Shown: positions 34,935-42,655, counted from the stretch's first letter. The stretch is 64,000 nt of DNA from Streptomyces tsukubensis (GCF_009296025.1 NZ_CP045178.1:6510001-6574000), one strand, 5' to 3'. Notes: generated by a model not told the origin, from the letters alone. Numbers and translations: made by a program.

Positions 34935-36212
34935 TGACCTCCCCGCGCCCCGCCTCATCCCGCCGCATCCGCTCTCGTGCCAACGGCGACGGAACCGTCT
35001 ACCAGCGCAAGGACGCTGGGAGGCTGCCGGATACGTCCTCGCCCCCGGCAACACGCGCAAGCGCATCCGCATCTACGGCACCACCCGCAAAGACGCGCTG
35101 GCCAAGCTCACTGAGAAGATCGCCGCCAGCAACCGCGGCCTCCTCGTCGCGACGGCCGACAGCACGGTGAGCGAATATCTCGCGTACTGGCTGGACGGCG
35201 TCGCCGTTCACTACCTGCGGGAGAACACCCACACCCGCTACGCCGCTTCCATCCGTCTCCACCTCAACCCCGGGCTCGGCGCCAAGAAGCTCGCCCGGCT
35301 CACTGCCCGCGACGTCCGCACCTTCCTCGACGGGCTCCGCACCACCTGCCAGTGCTGCGTCCAGGAACGGGACACGGACCGGCAGCGCTGCTGCGCCATC
35401 GGCCAGTGCTGCGAAAAGCGTCTGTCGCCGCTGACCGTGACGTACGTCCACGCGGTCCTCAAGTCCGCCCTGGAACACGCCGTCCGCGAGGACGAACTGC
35501 CACGCAACGTCGCCCGGAACGTCAAGACGGCAGCACCCCGCCCCAGACGCTTCCAGCCCCTCACCGCCGCCGAGGCCCGTCAACTCCTCCAGACGGCCAA
35601 CGGCGACCCGCTCCACGCCCTGTACGAACTCGCCCTGCGCACCGGACTCCGCAAGGGCGAACTCCTCGGCCTCCACTGGGAAGACCGGACCTCGGCGGCG
35701 GAACGGCGAGCGTCCGCCGCTCACCTCAACGCACCCAGAGCGGCGGCCTGACCGCCCTGCCCACCAAGACCCGCGCATCAGAACGCCGCATCGCCCTGCC
35801 GACCGAGTGTGTCCACTCGCTGAAGAGCCACCGGGAACGTCAGGAAGTAGAACGCAAGGCGGCCGGGGCGGGCTGGAAGGACCTCGGTCTCGTCTTCGTT
35901 ACGCCGACCGGCGGCCCGCTCGACCCTGCCAACCTCACCCGGCGCTTCGGCCGGCTCCTCGACCGGGCCGGGCTACGCCGCATCCGCTTCCATGACCTGC
36001 GCCACTCGACGGCCACCCTGCTCCTGGAACAAGGCGTCGACCTCGTCGTGATCAAGGAACTCCTTGGCCACGCACACATCGGCGTGACGGCCGGCGTCTA
36101 CGCCCGCGTGCGACTCCGCCTCCTGCGCCAAGCCATCGACACCCTGAACGACGCCCTCGGCCCAGCCGACGACGACCCTGACGGCCCACCCGCCATAGCT
36201 GCCGTCCGCTGA
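34934..36212 (+). pseudogene. int: Tyrosine-recombinase integrase with two frameshifts
   Basis: The three frames, read in turn, rebuild a phage/AICE integrase of about 425 aa. The start is intact (RRIRSRANGDGTVYQRKD); near 35012-35020 about 4 nt are missing before WEAAGYVLAPGNTRKRIRIY. The SAM-like N-terminal domain and catalytic Arg (TGLRKGELLGLHWED) follow. Near 35690 one base is missing, and the third frame continues to the end with HDLRHSTATLLLEQG and LGHAHIGVTAGVYARV (H-x-x-R, H and Tyr). All catalytic residues are recognisable, so decay is recent, or both indels are assembly errors. Confidence 0.9.
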
Positions 36213-36243
36213 CGTTCCCGTCAGCGTTGCCGTCAAACGCCCC

Positions 36244-36280
36244 AGGAGCCCCGCCGGAATGTCCTTCCGACGGGGCTCCT
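36244..36280. terminator. Hairpin after int
   Basis: 36244-36257 (AGGAGCCCCGCCGG) pairs with 36267-36280 with one G-T pair, 9-nt loop. Likely int terminator; attP would be expected in this vicinity. Confidence 0.75.
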
Positions 36281-36311
36281 CAGTGTTCTTGGATCTCGCG
36301 ACCTGGGCAGG

Positions 36312-36665
36312 TTACGGGCTTATCACTCCCCGCCCTGATATCCCATCTCCGCCGACCGAGAGCGAGGCACTCTCAATTGCATTACGAAGATACGATCGTG
36401 CGTCTCCTGCATCAGCCTTCCCAAGCAGGATTGAGAGGAATTCGGAATCCGGGTAGCCATTCGCCCCTTCATCTTTCATGGCCCACAACTGCGACCAAAT
36501 AGCGATCATCATCTCGTTGCAGGCTCGGGCTTGCCGTAGTCCGTCCGAACTCTCCTCGGAGAAAATACAGCGCGCCGAGATCCCCAACCGATGCCCCAAG
36601 GCCAGCAAGAAAGCCTCCTTGGACTCCGACTCCAGGATCGCACGGACTTGATCTCGAATGTTCAT
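36312..36665 (-). CDS. Probable immunity protein of the adjacent toxin module
   Basis: 117 aa, mostly helical and acidic, family not recognised (MNIRDQVRAILESESKEAFL, FLSILLGKADAGDARSYL). Its ATG overlaps the stop of the toxin fragment (ATGA), and it lies downstream on the same strand, the usual toxin-immunity arrangement. Base composition is visibly lower in GC than the neighbours, indicating transfer. The immunity role is inferred from context only. Confidence 0.6.
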   Translation of the reverse strand: MNIRDQVRAILESESKEAFLLALGHRLGISARCIFSEESSDGLRQARACNEMMIAIWSQLWAMKDEGANGYPDSEFLSILLGKADAGDARSYLRNAIESASLSVGGDGISGRGVISP

Positions 36666-36994
36666 TGATCCATGTCCCAGAAATCCTCGTCCGTCATCCG
36701 TCGACCGCCACCATAGGACTCACGGGGCAATGAATCGACATCGTATCCACGTGACCGCAGAACCGCGACCCTGGTGTTTCCGTTCATGATCATTCCGTCC
36801 GGCTTGGCGATCAGTGGTTCATGTGCTCCCGGCCGCAAGGAGAAGACGATGTCGTCCGTATCTTGCTTGTGCCAGAAGTCCAATGAACTCTTATCCAGCG
36901 AACTGTCTGGATGAAGTGACTTCAGCGGGGGATCACACGGACTTGAATTGTGAACGAGGACCGGAGTCTTACCCGCGAGCACATAGTACGTGTG
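36662..36994 (-). pseudogene. Orphan polymorphic-toxin C-terminal module (ParB-like motif)
   Basis: Begins just after an in-frame TAG (36995-36997) with HTYYVLAGKTPVLVHNS, the linker that joins Rhs/polymorphic toxin bodies to their C-terminal toxins in Streptomyces. The toxin part (about 90 aa) contains SLRPGAHEPLIAKPDGMIM and NGNTRVAVLRSRGYDVD, resembling the DGNHRV motif of ParB/sulfiredoxin-like folds. The body of the toxin gene is absent, so it is a displaced tip. GTG 36982 could be used as a start, but without a secretion domain export is impossible. Low-GC, like its partner. Confidence 0.7.
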
Positions 36995-36997
36995 CTA

Positions 36998-37335
36998 CGC
37001 GACCCCTTCCTGCCTGCGTTTTCGCAGGTCAAGCGGTGTTCGGCAGTCCGCTGAGGTGCGGTTTCGGTCGGGTTTGTCCGTGGTTGTTGCCGTCACTACT
37101 GCCGTCAACGGGCTGGATCGTCAGGTAGGCGGGGCCGCTTTGGCGGGATTTGGTGTTCGGGGTGGTTCTCGGCCCAGCGTGCGGCGGGGCTGGGCGGTCC
37201 GCAAAGGGTGGTCGGGAGCTTCGCTCCCCGCCGGAGGCATGCCGACCACCGCCCTCGGTGGAGCGGCGGCGGACGGGAAGGGTCGGCCCCCTGGTCGACC
37301 CTGTGCCTGCGATCCGGCCGTAGGACGGTCGTGGG
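36998..37335. other. Non-coding region of the element, hairpin-rich
   Basis: No gene supported. GTTGCCGTCACTACTGCCG at 37085 onward resembles the sequence just after int (36215-36240). GTGGTCGG near 37208 pairs with CCGACCAC near 37240, with GGGAGC-TTC-GCTCCC nested inside. Such structure could be a single-strand origin for rolling-circle replication, but no consensus was recognised. Confidence 0.45.
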
Positions 37336-37388
37336 CGACAACTTGCTCCGCGTCGCGGTAAGGAGTGCTTACTCGACAACTTGCTCTG
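37336..37388. repeat. 13-bp direct repeat pair in the element
   Basis: CGACAACTTGCTC occurs at 37336-37348 and 37374-37386, 38 bp apart, both followed by YG. It lies 230 bp beyond the korSA-like stop; the interval to 37619 otherwise shows no gene. Possible regulator binding sites or promoter repeats. Confidence 0.6.
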
Positions 37389-37619
37389 CCAGGAGCCCCG
37401 TTACGGTCGTCCCGGTGCTGGCCGGTCGCCGCTTCCGCACCTCTGGGCCATGCCCCGGCTGCCGGGGTAACTCGCCCAGCTGCGGCGCCGTTGACCTTCC
37501 GGGCGGACGGCGGGCTTGTCGGCGACGGTGGCCAGCCCTGGCGGGCGGAGTGCCGCCTTGAACCTCGTAGAGAAAATCTGAACGCACGCTCCCAGGACTG
37601 ACCGTGCGACAACGGCGGG

Positions 37620-38051
37620 TCAGCGGCCCCGCTTGCCGTTGCACGACTCCAGGGCCTCGACGCGCCCACGAAGGTCGGCGATCTGCTGGGCGGCCTCGGT
37701 CAGCGCCCGTTCCAGCGTCTCGATGCGGGCCGTCGTCCCGGCGGCGACTTCGGTTGCCTCCGGGCCGTCAAGGTCATCGGTACTGTCGGCGCTGTCGTGG
37801 TGGGCGACGAAGGCGCCCTTCCCGGGATGGGAGACCGCCCATCCCTCCTGTTTCAGCAGGGTCATGGCTTTCTGCACGGTCAGGCTCGCCGCCCCGAACT
37901 CCCGCATCAGCACGGCCTGAGTCGGCAGCGCGTCCCCCGACCGTAGCCCACCCGAGCGGATCCGCTCGCGCAGCGCCTCGGCGATGACCTCGAACGTCAG
38001 CGGCACCGCACTGCCTGTCGGCCTGCGCCCGCGCCGCCCCACAACCGTCAC
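37620..38051 (-). CDS. GntR-family regulator, KorSA-like
   Basis: 143 aa. Winged helix at about 18-85 (FEVIAEALRERIRSGGLRSGD, LMREFGAASLTVQKAMTLLKQEGW) and a short C-terminal coiled coil (about 105-137: ARIETLERALTEAAQQIADL). Proteins of this size divergent from rep in pSAM2-type elements are KorSA, which represses the replication/transfer activator. Start GTG 38051 is uncertain; GTG 38003 is an alternative. It looks intact. Confidence 0.8.
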   Translation of the reverse strand: MTVVGRRGRRPTGSAVPLTFEVIAEALRERIRSGGLRSGDALPTQAVLMREFGAASLTVQKAMTLLKQEGWAVSHPGKGAFVAHHDSADSTDDLDGPEATEVAAGTTARIETLERALTEAAQQIADLRGRVEALESCNGKRGR

Positions 38052-38371
38052 CGCAGTTCACCCCGCCCCTCGCGCCCTTTACCACCGAAATCCGGCCCGT
38101 CCAAACCCGGAAACCGGCCCCACACTACCCGCGTCCCACCACCCACCAGAAAGGAATCAGGAGGGATGCACTTGAATGCGCCCGTGAGGCGATGTTAACG
38201 TCACGCATCCGCCGGTGATCACCACCGTGCCCCGCCGACCGGCCCCCTGGTCCGGCCCCCGCGCCCAACTTCGAGGCGCGCCCGCTCCCCTGTGAGCCGA
38301 CAACTTCGGCCTACCCCCGGTCGCCCCGAGCCGTACCACTTCCGCGCTCCCGCCGAAAGGCTCCTTCCCGC
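38052..38371. promoter_or_regulatory. Divergent korSA-rep intergenic region with palindromes
   Basis: 320 bp without a gene. GATGTTAACGTC (38191-38202) has a GTTAAC centre, and GGTGATCACC (38214-38223) is a perfect 10-bp palindrome. Both lie about 150 bp from either gene in a relatively AT-rich patch and are candidate KorSA operators. Confidence 0.5.
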
Positions 38372-39402
38372 ATGCCCGCACAGCGTCAACTCCCGTACTC
38401 CGCGACCGCTCCGGCCGTCTCGCTCCCGTCGTCGGCGTTCACCACGCAGACCTGCCCGGCAGATGTCACCGCCTCGGCGGCAGGGCGGTCGGCGCTGGAG
38501 CGCCGCGCCCGGCTCACCGCTAAGCTGGCGAAGCTCGCCGCCACCGGCCACCTCGCACCCCTCGCACACCAGATAGCCGGACTCGGCGGCTGCGCCCACC
38601 CGATCCGCCTCACCGGACACCGCACCCGACTCGACAGCGCGACCGGCGAGATCCTCGACCACTTCGGCTCCAGCAAGCTCCCGGCGGGCGAACTGCTGGT
38701 CCGCTGCGGCAACCGCCGCGCCACCCGCTGCCCCGCCTGCTCCACCGTCTACCGCTACGACACCTACCAACTCATCGCCGCCGGACTACGCGGCGGCAAG
38801 ACCGTCCCAGCAAGCGTGGCCGCGCACCCGCGCGTGTTGGCCACCCTCACCGCCCCCGGCTTCGGGCCCGTCCACAACCAGCCCGACACCGGCCGCTGCC
38901 ACTGCGGCCACACCCACCCTGACAACGCCCCGATCCTCGGCGCGCCACTCGACCCCGACCACTACACGGGCGCGGTCCTGTGGAACGCGCACGCCCCGGC
39001 CTTGTGGGCACGCTTCACCACCCACCTGCGTCGGGAGATCGCCAAGGCTGCCGGGCTCACGCAGCGGGCTCTGCACGATCACGCCACGCTCTCGTACGCC
39101 AAGGTCGCCGAGTACCAGAAACGGGGCCAGGTCCACTTCCACGCCGTCATCCGCCTCGACGGACCCACCGGCCCTACCAGCAACCCACCCGCCTGGGCCA
39201 CCGTCCAACTACTTGACCACGCCGTCCACGCCGCCGCCACACGCACCCGCGTCGCGCATGAAGGCCAGCCGCAGCAGCCCGCCGGGCACGCGCCCGACGT
39301 CCGGGAGGCCGGCCGGGGCGATCGACCGGTGTTCCGGTTCGGGCGGCAGATCGGCGTCCGCGCGATCCGCGGCCGACTTCACCGGCGGCGGCCCGGTCAC
39401 CG
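38372..39402 (+). pseudogene. rep: Replication initiator (RepSA-like), frameshifted and truncated
   Basis: RepSA of pSAM2-type elements starts rolling-circle replication. Recognisable parts: cysteine cluster CGNRRATRCPACSTVYRYDT, CHCGHTHPDNAPILG, WARFTTHLRREIAKAAG, and the catalytic-region HFHAVIRLDGP (about 254-264). At about 39370 the frame slips by a 2-nt loss between RQIGVRAIR and ADFTGGGPVT, and homology then ends abruptly near 39402 at the border of the sucrase-like gene. The C-terminal third is lost. A GAAAGG ribosome binding site precedes ATG 38372. Confidence 0.85.
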
Positions 39403-39423
39403 CACCTTCCCTCCCCCGTTCCC

Positions 39424-39916
39424 TCAGCTCCGCGGCGAGCGGTCGGCCGAGCGACGCGCAGCAGCGGTCGCGCTTCCCGTTGGTGCAGACGAGCGCGAGG
39501 GGCGCACCGGTGTGCGGCCCGCCACCGGTCACGGAGGCGAAGCTGCCGGGGTCGCCCGAGCCGAGGGCGGCGAAGTCCAGCTGGAGCAGCACGGCGGGGT
39601 CGTCCACCGGGGCGGTGTGCAGCCACTCGTTCCCGGGGGTGGTGTGCGCGACGTACACGCGACGCGTCGCTCCGTCCCCGGTCACGGCTACGTCCCCGTC
39701 CGTGCGCCCGGGGCGCCGGATGAGGGCGATCCGTACGCCGGTGCCGTCGGCGGCCTTTTCGAGCGCCTTGCCGAGCGTGGGATCGAGTCGGCTCGACGTC
39801 AGTGCTTTGGCGCCCCAGGGACCGGGTTGCTCAAGGAGAAGCCAGGTCCTGGCTGTGGCGGCGGTCCCGGCGAGGGGCTCTGCCAGGTCTCGGGATGCGG
39901 TCGCACACGTACTCAC
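39424..39916 (-). pseudogene. Sucrase/ferredoxin-like gene, 5' half (disrupted)
   Basis: N-terminal part of a Suc_Fer-like protein: STCATASRDLAEPLAGTAAT, WLLLEQPGPWGAKAL, and the cysteine motif LVCTNGKRDRCCASLGRPLAAEL of its thioredoxin-like ferredoxin domain. GTG 39916 is the likely start. After residue 157 or so the frame runs into the integrative element and stops at 39209. The product would lack HLGGHRFAPT and cannot be a full enzyme. Confidence 0.88.
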
Positions 39917-39927
39917 CCGGGTGAGCC

Positions 39928-39999
39928 TAAGGGGTCCTTGCAATAGGGGAGTCCGATCAGGCCTCGCGGCTCGGGCGCCCCTATTGCAAGGACCCCTAA
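39928..39999. repeat. Dispersed repeat, copy 2: long inverted repeat
   Basis: Arms 39928-39949 and 39978-39999 pair at 21 of 22 positions (AGGGGTCCTTGCAATAGGGG core); the 28-nt loop contains GTCCGATC and CCTCGCGGC. Arm plus loop match the degenerate copy at 11467-11514. It lies between the sucrase-like gene (minus) and the LacI gene (plus). A terminator role or a small mobile repeat are both possible. Confidence 0.85.
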
Positions 40000-40102
40000 T
40001 CGTGCGGGGCCGCGGGGAGGGAGAGGGGTGCGTTCCTGGTGGCCTTCACCGTGCGGGCACCGCGTGGGCGGAAAACACTCGTCAGATCATTTCCTACGGG
40101 CC

Positions 40103-40157
40103 CGCAAGCCCTTGCACTGCTTGCGTTAATCTTGCAGACATGACGCGACGACTTGCA
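40103..40157 (+). promoter_or_regulatory. Promoter and multi-site operator of the LacI gene
   Basis: CTTGCA or CTTGCG occurs at 40111, 40120, 40131 and 40152, plus inverted GCAAG at 40103. TAATCT (40127-40132) is a -10 ending 7 nt before the ATG. CTTGCAG-type repeats are the sites of the MalR/Reg1 subgroup of LacI regulators in Streptomyces, so autoregulation is likely. Confidence 0.7.
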
Positions 40158-41171
40158 CAGGTGGCGATGAAGGTCGGGGTCAGTGAGGCCACGGTCAGCC
40201 GAGTTCTCAATGGCAAGCCCGGGGTGTCGGAAAACACCAGACAGGCCGTCCTTTCCGCGCTCGACGTGCTCGGCTACGAACGGCCGACGCAACTGCGCGG
40301 AGAACGCGCGCGTCTGGTCGGGCTGGTCCTGCCCGAGTTGCAGAACCCCATCTTCCCCGCGTTCGCCGAGGTCATCGGGGGCGCGCTGGCCCAGCAGGGG
40401 CTGACCCCCGTGCTCTGCACGCAGACCAAGGGTGGCGTCTCCGAGGCCGATTACGTCGATCTGCTCCTTCAGCAGCAGGTGTCGGGTGTGGTGTTCGCCG
40501 GTGGTCTCTACGCTCAGGCCGAGGCGCCGCACGAGCACTACAGGCGCCTGGCGGAGCGAAAGATTCCGGTGGTGCTCATCAACGCGGCCATAGAGCAACT
40601 CGGCTTCCCCAGGGTCTCCTGTGACGACGCGGTCGCCGTCGAACAGGCCTGGCGCCACCTCGCCTCCCTGGGACATGAACGCATCGGACTGGTCCTGGGG
40701 CCTTCGGACCACGTGCCGTCGCAGCGCAAACTCGCCGCGGCCGGAGCCGTCGCGAAGGCCGCGGGCGGCGAACTGCCCGACTCCCACGTGGTGCGGGCGA
40801 TGTTCTCCCTGGAGGGCGGCCAGGCCGCCGCCGCCCGCCTCCTCGACCAGGGGGTGACCGGTTTCGTCTGCGCCAGCGACCCCTATGCGCTCGGTGTGGT
40901 CAGGGCGGCGAAGCGTCGTGGTCTGTCCGTCCCCGGCGACGTCTCGGTGGTGGGGTACGACGACTCGGCCTTCATGAACTGCACCGAGCCGCCGCTGACG
41001 ACGGTGCGTCAGCCCATCGAGTCGATGGGGCGGGCCGCCGTGGAGTTGCTCTCGGTGCAGATCGGAGGGGGCGCCGCCGCTTCTGAGGAACTGCTGTTCG
41101 AGCCCGAACTCGTGGTGCGCGGCTCGACGGCCCAGGCGCCCAGGGGCGCGGCGGGAGCGGTGCGCGCCTGA
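40140..41171 (+). CDS. LacI family transcriptional regulator
   Basis: 343 aa. LacI HTH at 1-50 (LAQVAMKVGVSEATVSRVLNG) with hinge region, then a periplasmic-binding-protein-like sensor (60-335: GLVLPELQNPIFPAF, VCASDPYALGVV, VVGYDDSAFMNC). Sequence style is close to MalR/Reg1 of Streptomyces, which control maltose and other sugar genes; here no sugar transporter is adjacent, so its regulon is elsewhere. ATG 40140 without ribosome binding site, probably leaderless. A hairpin follows. Confidence 0.92.
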   Translation: MTRRLAQVAMKVGVSEATVSRVLNGKPGVSENTRQAVLSALDVLGYERPTQLRGERARLVGLVLPELQNPIFPAFAEVIGGALAQQGLTPVLCTQTKGGVSEADYVDLLLQQQVSGVVFAGGLYAQAEAPHEHYRRLAERKIPVVLINAAIEQLGFPRVSCDDAVAVEQAWRHLASLGHERIGLVLGPSDHVPSQRKLAAAGAVAKAAGGELPDSHVVRAMFSLEGGQAAAARLLDQGVTGFVCASDPYALGVVRAAKRRGLSVPGDVSVVGYDDSAFMNCTEPPLTTVRQPIESMGRAAVELLSVQIGGGAAASEELLFEPELVVRGSTAQAPRGAAGAVRA

Positions 41172-41217
41172 GTGGTGCGCGGACCGAGTGGTGTGCGCTT
41201 CAGCCGTACGCCGCTGA

Positions 41218-41259
41218 AGTGGTGCGGGACGCCCGCTGTTTCCGGTGTCCCGCACCACT
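41218..41259. terminator. Bidirectional terminator between LacI and HTH-citrate synthase genes
   Basis: AGTGGTGCGGGAC (41218-41230) pairs perfectly with GTCCCGCACCACT (41247-41259), 16-nt loop. Confidence 0.85.
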
Positions 41260-41279
41260 CGGCCGCCTCCGCGGTGGTG

Positions 41280-42566
41280 TCACACCTCGCGCACCCCTGG
41301 CGGTGGCGAGGACGGCGAAGGGAGCGGCATCGGAGGGCGCGCTCCCGTGTACTCGCCGTTCGGCCGCATGCGTGACGGCCGTTCCTCGTACTCCTCCAGG
41401 GCGTGCGCGATCCATCCGACCGTACGGGCCACCGCGAACATGGTCTCGCCCGCCGCCGACGCCATACCACTGGAGACCGTGAGCGCGGCGACGGCCAGGT
41501 CGATGTTGGCGTGGACCGGTACGTGCGCGGCGGTCGTCCGCTCCACGGCGCGGGCCGCTTCCAGAGCGGGACGCGCCCCGGGGATACGTTCCAGGATCCC
41601 GAAGAGCGCCTCGGCGCGGGGATCCTGGCCCTGGTAGATCCGATGGCCGAGCCCCGGCACGCGGCGGCCCGCCCGGAGGTGGTCGGCGACGACCGCTCCC
41701 GCGCTGCCCCGGTCGAGTACCTCGGCCAGCATCCGGTGGGCGAGCCCACTGGCCGCGCCGTGCAGGGGGCCGTCCGTCGCACCCAGCCCGGCCGACACCA
41801 CGGCGTAGGGGTGGGCGCGTGAGGAGGCCGCCACCCGGGCGGCGAGTGTCGAGGCCGCCAAGTCGTGGTCCATGAGCAGGACGAGTGCCGAGTCCAGTGC
41901 CCGCACGCCGTCCCCGTCGGGGATGCTGGGGGTCAGCCGGGACCAGAGGCGCCAGGCCAGGCGTTGCCCCGCGTCGTCACCGGAGTGCGTGGCTCCGACC
42001 GGCGGCAGCGCGTCCACCAAGGTCGGGATCAGCCCACGCGCCGTACCGAGGACCGTCGTGGGGGAGAGGTCGAACCGCAGCGGGTCGGCCGCGGCGGCGG
42101 CGACGGCGGCCGCCCGCAGTAGTTCCGGCATGGCACTGTGCTCCGGTAGCGCGGCCACCACCCGGCGTGCCGACTCCAGTGCCGCCGGCGGCGCGGTGAA
42201 CCGGATCCCGGGGTTCAGGGCTCCCGTCCACAGCCACTCCGCGACTTCTTCGTAGGTGAACCGCGCGGCGAGTTCGGTCGCGTCGACGCCCCGGTAGTAG
42301 TAGCGGTCCCCTTCGATGAGGGTGATGCCCGTCCTGACGCGTCCCACCGTGTCGCCCGCCGCCGCGGTGGCCGCCTCTCTGCGGGTCCTGTGCGCCAGTG
42401 CCTCTACCTCGGCGGCATCAAAGGTGCTGCCGCGTCCGCCGTGTCCGCGTCGGCTGGTGAGCTGCCCGCGGCTCACGTAGGCGTACACGGTCTCGGGCTT
42501 CACGCCGAGGAACCGGGCCACTTCCTTGGTGGTCAGCTGACGCGCTTCCGGCGTTCGATCCGTCAT
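41280..42566 (-). CDS. Citrate synthase family protein with N-terminal HTH domain
   Basis: 428 aa. Residues 10-60 are an excisionase/MerR-like HTH (LTTKEVARFLGVKPETVYAY, SRGQLTSRRG). Residues 75-420 are a citrate synthase domain retaining H234, H269 in GPLHG, H308 in GHRIY and D356 in NIDLA, so the catalytic residues appear present. It may be an enzyme, a regulator that senses acetyl-CoA or oxaloacetate, or both. ATG 42566 is chosen because HTH homology starts there; TACGGT 7 nt upstream suggests a leaderless mRNA. Divergent from a second citrate synthase with an AT-rich operator-like stretch between them. Confidence 0.88.
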   Translation of the reverse strand: MTDRTPEARQLTTKEVARFLGVKPETVYAYVSRGQLTSRRGHGGRGSTFDAAEVEALAHRTRREAATAAAGDTVGRVRTGITLIEGDRYYYRGVDATELAARFTYEEVAEWLWTGALNPGIRFTAPPAALESARRVVAALPEHSAMPELLRAAAVAAAAADPLRFDLSPTTVLGTARGLIPTLVDALPPVGATHSGDDAGQRLAWRLWSRLTPSIPDGDGVRALDSALVLLMDHDLAASTLAARVAASSRAHPYAVVSAGLGATDGPLHGAASGLAHRMLAEVLDRGSAGAVVADHLRAGRRVPGLGHRIYQGQDPRAEALFGILERIPGARPALEAARAVERTTAAHVPVHANIDLAVAALTVSSGMASAAGETMFAVARTVGWIAHALEEYEERPSRMRPNGEYTGARPPMPLPSPSSPPPGVREV

Positions 42567-42585
42567 GGCGCACACCGTATCTATG

Positions 42586-42620
42586 TTGATTGAATCAATA
42601 TTGACACTGTACCAATCAAT
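42586..42620. promoter_or_regulatory. AT-rich operator and promoter between divergent citrate synthase genes
   Basis: TTGATT-G-AATCAA inverted repeat at 42586-42598; AATCAAT repeats at 42593-42599 and 42614-42620, spaced exactly 21 bp. TTGACA (42601-42606) with GACAGT (42625-42630) is a possible promoter for the plus-strand gene. Probably bound by the HTH domain of the adjacent protein. Confidence 0.65.
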
Positions 42621-42655
42621 CATGGACAGTCTGAGTCACGTCAGAGGAGAAAGCC

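Larger units (their letters stand above)
34541..39423. mobile_element. Decayed pSAM2-like integrative element (AICE) inserted in the sucrase-like gene
   Basis: About 4.9 kb carrying the end of an unknown gene, xis, frameshifted int, an orphan toxin-immunity pair, korSA-like gntR and truncated repSA-like rep. Flanks are CCCGCGTTC (34541-34549) and CCCCCGTTC (39413-39421), an 8-of-9 direct repeat that may be the target duplication or crossover site. No spd/tra genes remain, and int and rep are both broken, so it cannot transfer or excise by itself. The interrupted gene proves the insertion. Confidence 0.88.

Noticed and set aside
37121..37669. 182-aa minus-strand frame beyond the korSA-like gene
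   Set aside because: Low-complexity translation and hairpin-rich DNA; no similarity recognised.
38372..39946. A 524-aa intact Rep reading frame
   Set aside because: The last 190 codons are antisense to the sucrase-like gene; Rep similarity leaves this frame at 39370 and ends at about 39402.
39213..40139. N-terminal extension of the LacI regulator
   Set aside because: The HTH begins at 40140 with a leaderless promoter directly upstream; the extension is antisense to the sucrase-like gene and crosses the inverted repeat.
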